Notes: a model not told the origin generated them from the letters alone. DNA of 26,575 nucleotides from Chara braunii (GCA_003427395.1 BFEA01000051.1:3388130-3414704), one strand, 5' to 3'; shown: positions 1-11,216, numbered from the stretch's first letter. A program made the numbers and translations.

Positions 1-40
<40 letters not shown>
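1..40. repeat. (CT)20 microsatellite at window edge
   Basis: Uninterrupted CT dinucleotides run from the first base. The tract probably continues outside the window. It is one of many CT/GA tracts here. Confidence 0.97.
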
Positions 41-42
<2 letters not shown>

Positions 43-260
43 CTTTTCATCGTCCCCCACCCCCAGCCGAATAACAGCAGTGTCTAAGGCCAACACTCTC
101 CCACACACCACACACAACCCACTCACACTCACACTCACACCCGTGTTGGCCAAGGACCCTGCTATTGCCGATCAGAGGTATCAAGCAGGCTATCACCGCT
201 GGTTGGCACTAAGTGGGCCGCAGGCGGTTGCATCCCCTTTGATGGCTGGAGGGAGACAAA

Positions 261-350
261 AGCTATGTTTGCAGGGGNCCCCTGTATAAGCCTTAGGAGT
301 AGTGGTAGGTAGCCTAAGGTAGTGAAGGTGAATTGAAAGAATTTGAAAGA
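261..350 (+). repeat. Dispersed direct repeat, copy 1
   Basis: This segment matches 807-890: AGCTATG, a short palindromic block around position 278 (AGGGG-N-CCCCT), then CTGTATA, CCTTAGGAGTAGTGGTAGGT and a purine-rich tail with GAATTTGA. Both copies are followed by A-rich sequence. Copy 1 carries the single ambiguous base N at 278. The element type is unknown; the A-rich 3' side is compatible with a retroposed sequence, but no RNA polymerase III boxes were found. Confidence 0.75.
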
Positions 351-806
351 TGAGGAAAGATTCGAGAGAAGAATATCACGAAGTTAAAGAATTAAAAAAA
401 ATATAATAACAAAATAAAAATAAAAATATATATATATATATTAAATTTTGATTGTTTAATTTGTTTTACTTTTTTTTTTTTTTTCCTTGGACCTGCCAGG
501 CAAGTTGTCCAGGGCCACTCTGGTAGCCTAGCTCTTTTCTTTTTTAATGGTACAGTCGGTAGGCCAAGGCTCGGCAAGGATCAGGATACTGGTCGGCCGA
601 GGGTTGGACTCAATAGCAGGGAAAAGTACTAGTGGTTTAAACACTGTTGTTACTCGATGGGAGTGAGGGAAGATGAAAAGGGAGGCACAACTACTGGCAG
701 AATGCTAGGTCTTTGTGTTAGCCGAGTGCCCACTGGCGCCGCAACCTTACTCCCTGACTACCGCTGTTAGGGCAGGGGGCAACATCTGATCCCTTCGTTG
801 TCAGGT

Positions 807-890
807 AGCTATGCTTGGAGGGGTCCCCTGTATAGCCTTAGGAGTAGTGGTAGGTAGGTAGTGAAAGGTGAAGTTGAGAGAATTTGAGAA
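807..890 (+). repeat. Dispersed direct repeat, copy 2
   Basis: Diverged second copy of the segment at 261-350, in the same orientation, about 546 bp downstream. It contains the intact palindrome AGGGGTCCCCT and the shared CCTTAGGAGTAGTGGTAGGT, then a purine-rich stretch ending in a poly-A run at about 895-911. Confidence 0.75.
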
Positions 891-911
891 ACATAAAAAA
901 AAAAAAAAAAA

Positions 912-2790
912 TCAGTTTGGTCTGCGCCCTGTCGAATACGAAGCACGGACAACTGCTGTAGTCTGGACCAGGACGCGCGTAGGCAATGGCGTCAAAGGGT
1001 AAAGAGATCAGGGTACGGGATGGGGCGGGAAAAAAAAGTTGGCTTGTTTCTTCACGACCCCGTCCTCTTACGAGGCCACCCAACACCATCGGGGGAAGAG
1101 GGACCATTCAAAAGTTAAATAAAAAAAGGAGCAATTCGTCAGCAGGCGGCCAGTCCGAAGTCCACCAAAATAATTGAATTGTGGATCGCAGAGGATCCGT
1201 AGTACCTTTATTTACGGTAGCAGCCTAGCCGCCATGTAATTTAATTTCATTAATTGAATTGGGAAAGGGATCTACGTGTCTGATAAGTGCAAGCCATCCT
1301 GAACATCGCCCACTTCGTGGCCTCGGATACACACGGTGTATGTCAGCAAACAGAGGCACAGTGGAATTAGACGAGAAGAAGAAGACATGAGTTTTACTTA
1401 TCATGGAGCCATCACCTCATTCCCAACACCTATGATAAGAACACCATCAAGGATGCTCAATTTGTCCACTCACACCCCACTTGGATTGACGAAGTGAATT
1501 GTGGGTTGTTGGCCTTGTCTTCTTTGGATTAAAATAAGAATATGAAGGACACGAAGAAGCGGTCTAGAAGGGTAATTGTCATGAATGGATTAGAATGGAG
1601 AAAGGGGCTTATTTCCATAAATATCTATCTATCCTAATTTGAAGTAAGTTGAATTAGAGAGCCGTATGATAGGTGACTATGTTCCCCCTCCGCGATTTCG
1701 GGATCTCTTACTGACCGGAGGATGCTACAGGATCACAGTCCGTAATGCGTTGCAGAACCCGTTTCTAGTCTAGTACAGTCCTTGGTGGATTGTGGCCGCA
1801 GTTTGGGTCCCCTACCAATGGCAATACCCCACTTGGAATTTTTTGTTTTGTTTTTTTTCCCCCTTTGCAATTTAAGCAGTTATCTTCCAAATCACATAGG
1901 AATGAGGCTAGGAACCTCACAATTCAACCAAGATGTATGTAACGTGCCAGCTTCTGTAGTCGAACGGACTTCGGAGGCCTTGAATTTTGCTATGCATTCT
2001 TTTTAATCTCTGATGGGTTTTAGGGGTGCTTTCTCTTTGGCTATTGGGTAATGATGGCCCTCGAGGCCCTCCCACCTTTTAGATTTGTCGTTTTCCTCGT
2101 ACGTTTTTGAAATTTATATTCGGCAATCCATGAATTCACGTCGGATTTATGCGCGCCTTAGCAAGCGTGCTAGGAAATTTGTTCGACAGCTGGGAACTCT
2201 GGAATTTGCGGGTGCACTTTCCGTTGACGTGTCCTTTCTTGCAAGTGAATGTTCCCAAATTCGCCCGGGAAAGCTTTGTGAATTTTCGAATGTGATTTGA
2301 GTAGGTGTAGGAATTTTTGCGCGCACGGACATTGCTTTTGAATTTTTCAATCTTGAATTAGTTTCTAGGATGGACGAAACATAATTGTTTCGGTGCCTTT
2401 TTGTTTTTATGTCGGACCCATGCATGCAAGCTTCCCCCGCCTCCCACTGCACTCCATGTTATCTTCACCTTCCTCTTCTTTGCAGCTTCTCCCCTTAACT
2501 TGTAACTGTATTCCATCCCCTTCCCCTTCGAGCTTCTCTCCCTCCTCTATTTGAATCTTGGTCCCACTCTGCACTGATCTTTGCGCCCTCCTTATTCCCG
2601 CCTTCACCTCGTTCGTACAGGAAGTCCCTATCGATCCTTCCCCCCAGGAAACTTTGAACCATGTGACGAGATTGGCGCCGAAGAACTCACGCGGATGGAT
2701 ATGGCTTTCCCAAGGTGATTAACCCCTATTTCCCATGCTCCCCTTCGCACTCTCCCATCTTTTATCTCCCCCTTCTCAACTTTAAAATTT
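912..2790. other. Intergenic stretch, no gene recognised
   Basis: I see no open frame with a recognisable domain, no RNA gene and no clear repeat in this 1.9-kb stretch. The open frames present are under 110 codons, with no family motifs. The last part, from about 2290, may include the diverged upstream end of the 5' LTR described next, but by eye I could not align it reliably to the 3' copy. Confidence 0.5.
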
Positions 2791-3111
2791 GTGAGCTCAT
2801 CTCCGATTCTCATAGGTGCCACGTGTCGGAACAGCGGGACACCCACTGTGTCCCTCGAGTGCACCGTGTCAGAGCTCGAGCCCGACGAGGGCATCGATAA
2901 AACCCTGTGCAGGATTCCAGCAACCCCGCACTTTTGTGAAGCTTCTCCCACCTGACTTAATTATGCTTTTGTCCTTGGAACTTCGGCACAAGAGATCCCA
3001 GTTTCGGCCTAGGACTAAAAACCCACTTTCCTAAAATCCTTGGCACACCCTTTTTGGTGCACTTCCGGGCCTACACCCATTTCGATCAGGAAATCGTGTT
3101 GGGTGTGAGGT
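2790..3111 (+). repeat. 5' LTR (recognisable part)
   Basis: Matches 10938-11214. Clear shared blocks include ACACCCAC (2839 and 10985), TGCACCGTGT, GATAAAACCCTGTGCA (2896 and 11042), CTAACTTAATTA-like sequence followed by GCTTTTGT, CCTACACCCA, and the right edge GGGTGTGAGGTTGG versus GGGCGTGAGGTTGG. The match is clear from 2839 rightward and looser back to about 2790. The true left edge is unresolved. Confidence 0.75.
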
Positions 3112-3125
3112 TGGTATCGAAGCCA
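3112..3125 (+). promoter_or_regulatory. Retroelement primer binding site (initiator Met tRNA-like)
   Basis: TGGTATCGAAGCCA sits directly after the 5' LTR homology. Many plant LTR elements use TGGTATCAGAGCC, complementary to the 3' end of initiator methionine tRNA; the match here is exact over TGGTATC and looser after it. This is the expected start site for minus-strand DNA synthesis and supports the LTR boundary at about 3111. Confidence 0.7.
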
Positions 3126-3242
3126 ACACGTGTCGGTTTTGAACATAGACGCCTGTCTCGGCTCCACAATCGGTGGACCTGGCGAGTCTAAGTCGTGGGA
3201 GGTCTAAAGAAAAGAATGCACAGGGTTGTGAACCCATTGTCA

Positions 3243-4446
3243 CTTGAAGTAAATTAGCATGTAGATAGGCTGTAGAAATTCATGTCAATCAAGGGGCTAA
3301 CGCAAACCAGAACCAGACGGGGAATGCACCTGTTAATGTACAACAGGCTCCCTCTCAGGTTCCCGCTCGAGCTTAAAAGGTTGCAGCACCTCCAGATCTC
3401 TTTTTATTCGACCTTGCCCGTCACTTGGTAGGAGCCTTGTTGGTGACGCTTTGAGCCCAGCATTATACTAACTCAACAAGACCGGTGTGGTTATATTCAT
3501 CCAGAGTAGGCATTCTTCATGATAAAAGATCGGGTGTTGAAGCCCTTTGAATGAGTTACAAAATACCTCAGCCGCTTTTATCGCCTGTTGGTAAAGTCTG
3601 AAAGAGATGAGAAGGTAGGTTGTGACTTGTTCATTGACGGGCCCATGAGTAGAACAGTAAGGTTTAAATTGCACAAAAAATGTTTCCCCTATTACCCACA
3701 ACCTGCAACAAATCATGAAAGCAGTGGAAGAAATGAAAACGAAATTCGCAACTCGGTTTTTAGATAACGAGGATCACGATAAAGAAGGAGAATCGGTGGA
3801 ATTGGCTAGGGTGAAAGTTGAGCTGGCCGCTTTGTAGGATAGGTATGAAAATATGGGATTTGTAGCAGGACCTATTATGTATTTAGAGCAGGTCGCGGTC
3901 GGATCAGGACCTATTATGTATTTAGAACAAGTCGCGGTCAGATGGGCAAAGTCCGACCATAACATTCTTATGGCTGCTCTTCCCACGAAACATGCCCCAC
4001 ACGAGAAGAAATTGGATAAGCCCGCTGCTATGGTGGAGCTTGCAAAAGCGATAATGACGTTCATGCAACAAACGGTCAAACAACAGCAGGAAAGCCTGAA
4101 GTAGCAGCATGAACTCAACATCCGACTGAAAACCATGATGCGCACTACGAGACCAATTACCATAACTCGAATCGCAATCCCTCCCCCGGGGATGCTGCCT
4201 GTGCAGTTTGAGGCGGCAGCAGCAGGTGCCACCGGTGCTCGAGCCGACCGTTGCGGGCGTAGGATAGCAAGAGACTATCCCAATCGACTGTCGTGGAGCC
4301 AAATCGGGGCTGCCCCTCCGACCGCTACACCCATTGCAGAATGGCCAGGACAAGTAGGAATGATGGTAGAAGATTTTGAGGGTATAACGACTACCATGCC
4401 ACCACTAACGAAGTCGCGAAGCTCATTCCTTTTGAACAGTATGTGA
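3243..4446 (+). pseudogene. gag-like remnant of the LTR retroelement
   Basis: Between the primer binding site and the pol domains lie broken plus-strand open frames with Gag-like composition: a polar, Asn/Gln-rich start at about 3270-3380, then a Lys/Glu-rich helical stretch at 3720-4104 (including KAVEEMKTKF and ending QQTVKQQQESLK), then a Pro/Ala-rich segment to 4446. Stops at 3835, 4102 and elsewhere break it. A 39-bp in-frame tandem duplication lies at 3868-3945. No CCHC zinc knuckle was seen. The assignment rests mainly on position in the element, since Gag sequences are poorly conserved. Confidence 0.5.
3868..3945 (+). repeat. 39-bp tandem duplication inside gag remnant
   Basis: GGACCTATTATGTATTTAGA begins at 3868 and again at 3907, and each copy continues through GTCGCGGTC. 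The 39-bp period equals 13 codons, so the reading frame is kept. Only a few substitutions separate the two copies. Confidence 0.9.
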
Positions 4447-4860
4447 CTTTGAGATACCCGGGGATGGGATTGGTATGAGCTATACAATTGGTTGCGCCTG
4501 ATAATGAGATTTCAAAATGGTGGCCCACGTCTACCGAAATGAAATCTGGAGGGTCTACCTTTAATATGGGGGAAATCAACCTACTCGAGATAATTCGGGC
4601 GCTCGACCATCGTATCCCGTTGCCTGTCGGACACCTCTTATCCATTTAGGAACAAGCTAATGATCGTATGTTGCAACACTGCAAAGCTGGTTGGAAGTGG
4701 TTTACCCTTGCGAAATTGGCAGCCTTAATGGAAAAGGCCTCAATCGAAGAAGCAATGAAGCCCAAAAGATGAGGCCAACACTTCCAAGTTGCCCCGACTA
4801 GGTTTGATCCAATACGACGACCACTTTCTGTGCATCAAGCTCATCCTGTGGAAGTTGGTC

Positions 4861-5130
4861 GAATGTGACGTGAAAGTTTGGGGTACACCTTAGAGCGTTG
4901 TCATTGATTTTGGAGCGGTTCTCGTAACTGTGTCCCTTTGATTGATCGAGAGGGACGAACAGAGGAAGGATTTGATCCAACTCTCGGAATGAGATTACTG
5001 CCTCTCGGTCGATGAGGGGAAAATAAAGGTCGCATATAGAATGACTAACGTGTCATTCCGAATTGGAAAAGCGCATGCCTTGAGGGAGGTGATTGATATG
5101 ACGTGCTAGTCAGGTTGCTTGCCCTTATTG
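4861..5130 (+). pseudogene. Retroviral-type aspartic protease remnant (tentative)
   Basis: Located between gag and reverse transcriptase, where Ty3/gypsy elements encode the protease. One frame reads VVIDFGAVL at about 4896-4922, which resembles the active-site context (hydrophobic-hydrophobic-D-S/T-G-A) with the Ser/Thr replaced by Phe. A later segment, RMTNVSFRIGKAHALREV, at about 5038-5090 resembles the beta strands of the fold. Stops interrupt it. The position is good; the motif match is weak and the catalytic triad is not intact. Confidence 0.35.
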
Positions 5131-5279
5131 CATTCCAGGCTCATTTAAATTTCGCACGCAGGGCGGTAGTTATGAAAAATGTCGGGGGGAAACCGTATAG
5201 CATACCCTTGCGACTTACACTCCTTGTAGTCTCGAGCAAGCCCCGATACACTCCTCCTGCCATCGCTGGATGTACCTGA

Positions 5280-5905
5280 GTTAACCCACATGCCTCAAAC
5301 TCAGAGGATTTGTTGAATGACTCGGGCCAGGAAGAGGGGAGCGACGATGGATTTATTACCTTACTCCACACTGACTCAGAAAGCGAAGAGGACCCCAAAT
5401 TAACGCAAGTCATTGAGAAACCGACACGTAGGATACAAAGTTATCTTGGTCAGCAGAAGACGGCGAAGACCTTAATGGTTACAACCAACAGCCCGACGTG
5501 GGAGAGAATTAAGTGTGCACGCACGATGATCCTGGGAGAACCACTCGTGCAGGTTTCGAGGCTACTATAATTTTTGGACCCCCCTCGAACCTTGTATGAC
5601 GTCGTCGCTCCATTACTACCCCGATATCTGAACAAGAAGTCTCTTTGGGATATCACGAAACTGCCTCATCGATCGTTACTCACTCCTTGCAAGGAAATGT
5701 GGATGATTCATCGAGGCGCTGAAGCCGAAGTTTCGGAACCCCCTAGGCAAATCGACACCACCCTCTTTGATCTAGGAATCGAGATAGTCGAAAAGGATAT
5801 CAGATCCTCGAGAGGAGGGATATGGAGAAACAGCAGAGGAACAAGTGGTGATCACCAAGGCAAATGCCCAGATGGTCGTTGCGGTGTCCTTTTGGTGTTT
5901 TAATA
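5280..5905 (+). pseudogene. Protease-RT linker remnant of pol
   Basis: Two plus-strand open segments (5310-5570 and 5574-5903) are acidic first (SESEEDPKL) and then carry no recognisable domain. They connect the presumed protease with the reverse transcriptase and probably belong to the same ancestral pol frame, broken by the TAA at 5568. I do not recognise a specific function. Confidence 0.4.
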
Positions 5906-5989
5906 ATTCGTTTATTTAATCTTCCCCATCCCTCAACCCGAAACGAACTGTTCAAGCAGTTGAACGCCGTGATCAATGGGCAGGACTTC

Positions 5990-6790
5990 ACGTTGTGTGT
6001 GCCTGTGCCAAATGATATTCACAAATTGAGTGCGAGAATTCTTTATGAATATAAAGGGGCGATTAGTGTGAATGATTTTGATATTGGTTTATCCTTGGTG
6101 ATTAAGCACGAGATACAAACAGGGGACCACTCAGTCGTTTATTTTATACGTTACCGATCCTCGCCAAATGAAGAGTGGCGTTGAAACGGATTAAGGAATT
6201 TGAAAAGAAGAGTTGGATTGAATCCACTACAGGGCCATGGTATTTTCCAAGTGTATTGGTCCCAAAGAATAATGGGTCGATCCGCATCTGTACCGGTTAT
6301 CTAAAATTGAATGGCATCGCAATCAAATATGTGTACCCCGTACCTCAGATCATGATTTTCTGGATGTGATTGGGTGTGCTAATTATTTTAGCAAGTTTGA
6401 TATCTGTCACAGGTTTCATCACATTCTGGTGAAGGAGGAAGATCGACCAAAAACAACCTTCGTTTTGTTTGACGGCATGTGGCAATGGATTCGCTGCCCT
6501 ATGGGGATTTGCAATGAACCAACGACATTCCAACGAGCTATGAATGTTGCATGTCATAATTTCCTCTACAACAGACTATAAGACTTGCTGATGCAGAGTA
6601 TGATCAATTTTTGTGTCATTATGTATATGGACGACATCTTGGTATATTCAGATTCGTTTCATGGATACGCGCAACACATTGAATAGACCTTGGGTGCTCT
6701 GTGGGAGGTCGGGTTCAAAATCGCCTTTAAAAGAAGTGAGTTTTTCCTCGCAGAGATCTCGCTTCTTGGGTACATAGTAACATAGTGAAG
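5990..6790 (+). pseudogene. Reverse transcriptase remnant (Ty3/gypsy pol)
   Basis: RT blocks occur in order. The N-terminal lead-in, with KHEIQTGDHSVV, is at about 6105-6140. KRIKEFEKKSWIESTTGPW, ending in VLVPKNNGSIRIC, is at 6181-6290. KFDICHRFHHILVKEEDRPK follows at about 6396-6455. The aromatic/NAP-like block CPMGICNEPTTFQRAMN is at about 6498-6548. The catalytic YMDDILVYSD is at about 6624-6653. The thumb lead-in with FFLAEISLLGYIV is at about 6738-6776. The polymerase aspartates (YMDD) are intact, but a frame change near 6350 and stops at 6579, 6684 and about 6780 make the gene non-functional as it stands. YMDD replaces the YLDD or YVDD more usual in Ty3/gypsy. Strong family evidence. 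Confidence 0.92.
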
Positions 6791-7375
6791 GCCGCAGACC
6801 TGAGTCGCGGAAAGTTGAGGCGGTTCGAGATGCGCCTATGTCCACCTTGGTGACCTGGTTGCGGGCCTTTTCGGGGCTGGCCTCGTACTACTGGCGGTTC
6901 ATCAAGGAGTTGGCGGTGACCGCACGACCCTTGACAAATCTCATGTGGAAGCAGCCGCTGCATTGGGACGCGGAGTGTGAGCAGGCATTTTCCATTTTGA
7001 AAGGCGTTTTGGTCTCGACCCCATTTTGATTCGGACTGACCCTGAGAAACAGTTTGTACTCATCACCGACGGGCACCCGAAGGGGAAAGACAACAAGGCG
7101 CTCGTTATCGAGCACGCGTCCAATACAGTGTTCGACGAGCGGCAAACAATTCCACACCTCAGGGCGAGTGCTACGCAGTACGGTGGGGAAGTCAATACTT
7201 TCACCCGTATATGTACGAACATAAGTTTCTTTTATGATGGATCGTGAGCCTCTGCCGACTTTCAAAATGCTCACCAACTACACGGGCATGGTAGTTGCAG
7301 GAATATGATTTTGGTATTCTCCATTGAAATAGGGAAAAAGCATGACAACACAGACAAATTGACACTATTGCTTTG
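6791..7375 (+). pseudogene. RNase H / connection domain remnant
   Basis: Begins with the conserved post-RT segment LRAFSGLASYYWRFIKEL at about 6865-6920, followed by PLTNL and the HWDAECEQAF block (compare the canonical W-x-x-C-x-x-AF of Ty3/gypsy elements). A stop at 7027 and a frame change precede QFVLITDGHPKG at about 7050-7085, where the first RNase H aspartate of the usual TDAS motif is kept. QYGGEVNTF lies near 7180, and MDREPLPTF, the counterpart of TDHEPL, is at about 7236-7262 in another frame. It is a broken but readable domain. Confidence 0.85.
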
Positions 7376-7935
7376 GCCTAGGTGCCGAAAGGAGAAGAGG
7401 TTATTCCGTGGAAGGACCCCGAACCTCCTATGGGACCGACGTACGACAGAGTGAAGATCCTCCCCCGACCTACGGAGAAGTGTCACCACCTAATGGCGGT
7501 GAACGGGGAAGATAATGATAAGTTTCCTCTCCTCCACCTTATCTATCTTCCTTTCATTTCCTTATCGTTTTTGTTGCTTTTGTTAAGCGATATCGCGAGT
7601 CTATTATGTTCTTATGCGTCCTTTCAAAGAAGGATATCTCGAGTGGGTATATTGTGCTAGGCATGTCTCCAGGCCCCACCGGTCGTGTATCCGATATAGA
7701 ACCCCCAGGAGTTTTGGCTTTGGCCCGTGTGTCATACCGATAAGATTCCAACAGATGCTCGATTCCTCGAGGACACGAAAAAATGCGATGATGGACGAAT
7801 GTTGTTTTAATAGTGACGGTGGTAGGAACCCCCCTCCGTTTGTATTTTAGACAATACCTTAGGCGGGCCCAAAAAAGGGTCCGGGATTACATGTGGAACG
7901 GGGGTAGATTGGAAAAGCAAAAAACAGACGGGAGA
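7376..7935 (+). other. RNase H-integrase spacer of the retroelement
   Basis: Plus-strand open segments (7382-7660 and 7614-7850) carry no motif I can name. They fall where Ty3/gypsy pol has a variable linker between RNase H and the integrase zinc finger. The GGGAACCCCCCTCC-like stretch near 7826 and the many stops suggest advanced decay or an insertion. Confidence 0.35.
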
Positions 7936-8310
7936 GACATTTAAATGGCAGTGCTACACCCCTTTGTGCGATATGATTGAGTCAAATCCTCCCAAGAATA
8001 AACCAACGTTAACTTCACAGCTATAATTATGAAGTTGGCTATTAACAAAAACAAATGGTATTGGTCCAATATCCGAGACGATATTAAATTCACTGTAAAA
8101 AACAATTTGGTATGTTCGGTCGACAAGGCGTCAGTTCAACCACAAAGGTCTATCCTGCCAACTGTAGTAGAACGACCCTTTCAGCGAATTAGAATGGATA
8201 CGACGCATATTGCGATCCCGCCTAACCCCAATAGTTATGAATATTCAATTCTGCTTGTATTTGTCGACCACAACTCACATATGTCGAGACGTTGGCGATT
8301 AGGTGTCCTC
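7936..8310 (+). pseudogene. Integrase remnant (zinc-binding end and start of core)
   Basis: The frame from 8029 reads NKNKWYWSNIRDDIKFTV and then NNLVCSVDKA. This matches the second half of the HHCC zinc-binding domain (W-x-x-M/I-x-x-D-I-x-x-x-V-x-x-C-x-x-C), with the second Cys lost. RPFQRIRMDTTHI follows at about 8176-8215 and contains the first catalytic Asp of the DDE core; then YSILLVFVDHNSHMSR. Homology stops near 8300, before the second Asp and the Glu, so the catalytic core is truncated. Confidence 0.85.
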
Positions 8311-10937
8311 CTCGATTATTATCCCGTCGTCCCCTTGATTACCTCGTCATCCATCAGCTCACAGGCCGCACTCCTTTCCCTGATAACTGACATTCGTTCC
8401 CCCTTAGTTTTTATACCAACTCTATACTACTTGTCTTGTTTGCAGCGTCTACCCCCATCCAACTAATATTCACTCTCTTGTCACCCATTTCCACCTACAC
8501 ATTCTTATTCTCGGCGCGACATAGCGATATTTCAATAATGTCAAAATTTATCGCATGATTACAAAAACTTTCCCCACGTGCAATAACTATGAGGAATTTT
8601 GCGTGGCCACCTTGTGCACCTCTATCTTACTTTCCTCCCTCGTCACAGCCATTGCTTCCCTCGTATCCATCGCACAGTGCGTTTTCGCTCGATCGCGACA
8701 GGGGAACGGTGGCTGCAAAATTTTCTTCCCCCACATCCCCAAACATAGCCTGCACTTCCTCCTACAACCTTGAGAGTGCCATATCCGTCGGATTCACTTC
8801 TATAATATCGGTAGGGACCAATAGATCAGGGACGCAAGGAGAAATGAGGGGTTGAGAGCATGTATTAAAAGTTGGACCATTATGGTGGCACCTGGAAGAC
8901 AATCAGAGGCTCACAGGCAGAAAAATGTGACGTTGGCCCACGAAGGAACGACGGGTCTTCTCCCCTCGTCTTTTTGGTCTAATTGACGGGACACGCGTCT
9001 TCATCCCTCTTTCCTCCATGGCTGGGTGGGATGCATCACACTTCTATAAAATTGGAACCCCATGGGAGTCGTATAGGTGACAATTTTTTTTTTGATGCGC
9101 GCAATTATTGACACTAATTGCATAAGTGCTACCGATTTTCCTTTCTCGTTGTTTTGTAAAACTCGGCCTCAATCATGCGACTGTCGATAGTTACGATCGG
9201 CCTTAGGGAGTGCGAGAAAGACGATGACATGACCCTCTCCTTATTGTTTTTTTGTTGGAAACTAAGGGCAAGGATTTTTTTGTGCAATCATCGGGCGGCG
9301 TTAGCTTTTTGAATTTTAAATTTAAGAAGATCATATTAGGGTAATTGAAATCTTAATCGAAATTTTCTTGGAATTATGACTTTAATTACAATAGAAATTC
9401 AGGCGCGCTATGTTATGGATGGTTACGACAATAATTGCATACGGGTTCTTGCTTGCGTGCGCAGTGTCACGCTTCATTTTTCCACCACGCCTCAATCCCA
9501 TTTTTCAATTGTTTTCCTTCTCTTCTTGATCCAAGCGTGTAACTATAATATCTTTTCCTTTGTCGAGTCTTTGTTGTATGCATATGGGCGCCCAATTCCT
9601 TCCTTCCTCTTTGGCCGACGCAATGCATCTCAAGATCGATGCGTGGAGAGTGGCTAGGTCCCCCACGCCTCGGCCTGGGCACCCTAATCGTAGGCATTAC
9701 CTTTCCTCCTCTTTCTGTAATCCCGGACATTGTGCGAATGCACCATGTGTGCTATAAATTCCGCAAGCGCTGCATAATCGCTCTTTAATCTAAACTTGGG
9801 AGTTAGTGCGGTCGAGAGGATCGGCTAACCAATGTGGGCATGCAACAAGTGAGTGTGGGATTAGGCGATGATGAGCTGGTGGTGATTGTGCAGGTTTGAC
9901 GTGTGGTTGCGACGTACGGCGGACATGGGTGAACTTGTCTTTCATAATCAAACTAAGCGGGGTGACGATTCTGGTTTGTTGGTGGGTGCGAGGCGACAAG
10001 CTGCCTTCACTGAGTGAGGACTTCGACGTTGATGAGAGGGAGGGCGTGTGGGAAGACCGGGTGATGTGTATTTCTTTCTTTTTTTCCTTCTAATTTTTGT
10101 AAAGCGGAACTTTGACTTTCTTCTTTTCAATTTTTGTTGGAAAAAGGCAGATCTTCTTTTCGTTTTTTTCCATCTCTCAATTTTGTCTACTTAATGGATG
10201 ATTGTTGCTCAATGACTTTTTTTGAGTGATAGCATGTATGGACACTGTTTATTTGATTGATCTATGTAACATGGGATGACTTATGTGCATGCGTGACTTG
10301 CACGTAGGAAACAATTGTGATTTCCTGATCTGTTTGTGGGTCGTTAATCCTACGTATGGGTGGATGCGTTATGAGCCATCTTTTGGGATCTGTTGGCCAC
10401 GCATGCGCACGTACGTTGGAGAGAACGCGTTGTAAATGATTAACTTCGAAGTGACAGCGAGGTGTTCCGTGAGATATGAGAGGAGTATTGCTCCGCTATG
10501 GTTTTCGTATCGGCTCACCGTGCGTAACCATCATAGATTTCAAACGGAGGAATACTTTGTTCCTCACTTTTGAGCATCGACAAACCTTATTGGGTTCGCC
10601 GTTTAAACCGGAGATTAACGCCTATGTGAGTGGGATATTTCATGAGCCTTGGATCGGAGACCCTTGCCTAATATGTACCTGACAACCGAAGATTGCAAGT
10701 GTCCACCAAGTCGGGATTTGTTTCCATTGAAACGGAGTTTCCCCCTCCTTACGTCCTCCCCCCGTTTAATAATCTCCCTGTCAACTGCTAACGAGCGATT
10801 GCCGCTCATTGGCCACCTATCCCGTGCACTGAGCGCATACAGGATTACGCCTACCAAGCATGAGGATTTACCCGCCAGACTCATAGTGAAACTGAGTTTC
10901 GCGCAAAGAGCCTTCAATTAAGGCCCTCATCCTTAGA
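8311..10937. other. Long non-coding interval between integrase and 3' LTR
   Basis: These 2.6 kb lack recognisable domains in any frame; open frames are under 105 codons. The sequence is alternately pyrimidine-rich (8320-8780) and AT-rich (9240-9560, 10070-10240). A TATAAAT-like element lies near 9755. It may be the 3' part of the element, a decayed rest of integrase plus a long 3' untranslated region, or the upstream part of an unusually long 3' LTR. No gene can be supported. Confidence 0.5.
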
Positions 10938-11214
10938 CTCAAAGTTCTACGAGTTTTGCAGGCGCGACGTATCAAGAGAGAAGTACACCCACGGAGTCCC
11001 TCACATGCACCGTGTGCGAGCTCAGGTTTGACGCGGGCGTTGATAAAACCCTGTGCAAGATTCTGACAACCCTGCGTTTTTACGCATCCCCCCCCGCCTA
11101 ACTTAATTACGCTTTTGTAGTGCAAGTGATCCCAATTTCGACCTATGACACCCTTTTAACGCACTTTGGGACCTACACCCACTCCGAGATGGAAGTCGCA
11201 CTGGGCGTGAGGTT
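10938..11214 (+). repeat. 3' LTR (recognisable part)
   Basis: Partner of 2790-3111. The best shared blocks are TGCACCGTGT, GATAAAACCCTGTGCA and CCTACACCCA, ending GGGCGTGAGGTTGG. Similarity stops abruptly at about 11216, where the 5' copy goes on into the primer binding site; this fixes the right boundary of the element. Confidence 0.75.
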
Positions 11215-11216
11215 GG

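Larger units (their letters stand above)
2790..11214 (+). mobile_element. Degenerate Ty3/gypsy-type LTR retrotransposon
   Basis: Two diverged direct repeats near 2.8-3.1 kb and 10.9-11.2 kb flank a primer binding site and an ordered series of gag, protease, reverse transcriptase, RNase H and integrase remnants, all on the plus strand. The order RT-RNase H-integrase is that of Ty3/gypsy elements; Ty1/copia has integrase before RT. Many in-frame stops and frame changes, an integrase cut off inside its catalytic core, and LTRs that differ at roughly a quarter of positions by eye show an old, inactive copy. About 2.6 kb without domains lies between the integrase remnant and the 3' LTR; it may be a 3' untranslated region or a later insertion. 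Both outer boundaries are approximate, and no target-site duplication could be identified. Confidence 0.85.

Noticed and set aside
2147-2951. Minus-strand open frames of 66-107 codons
   Set aside because: No recognisable domain; partly antisense to the LTR, with no supporting signals.
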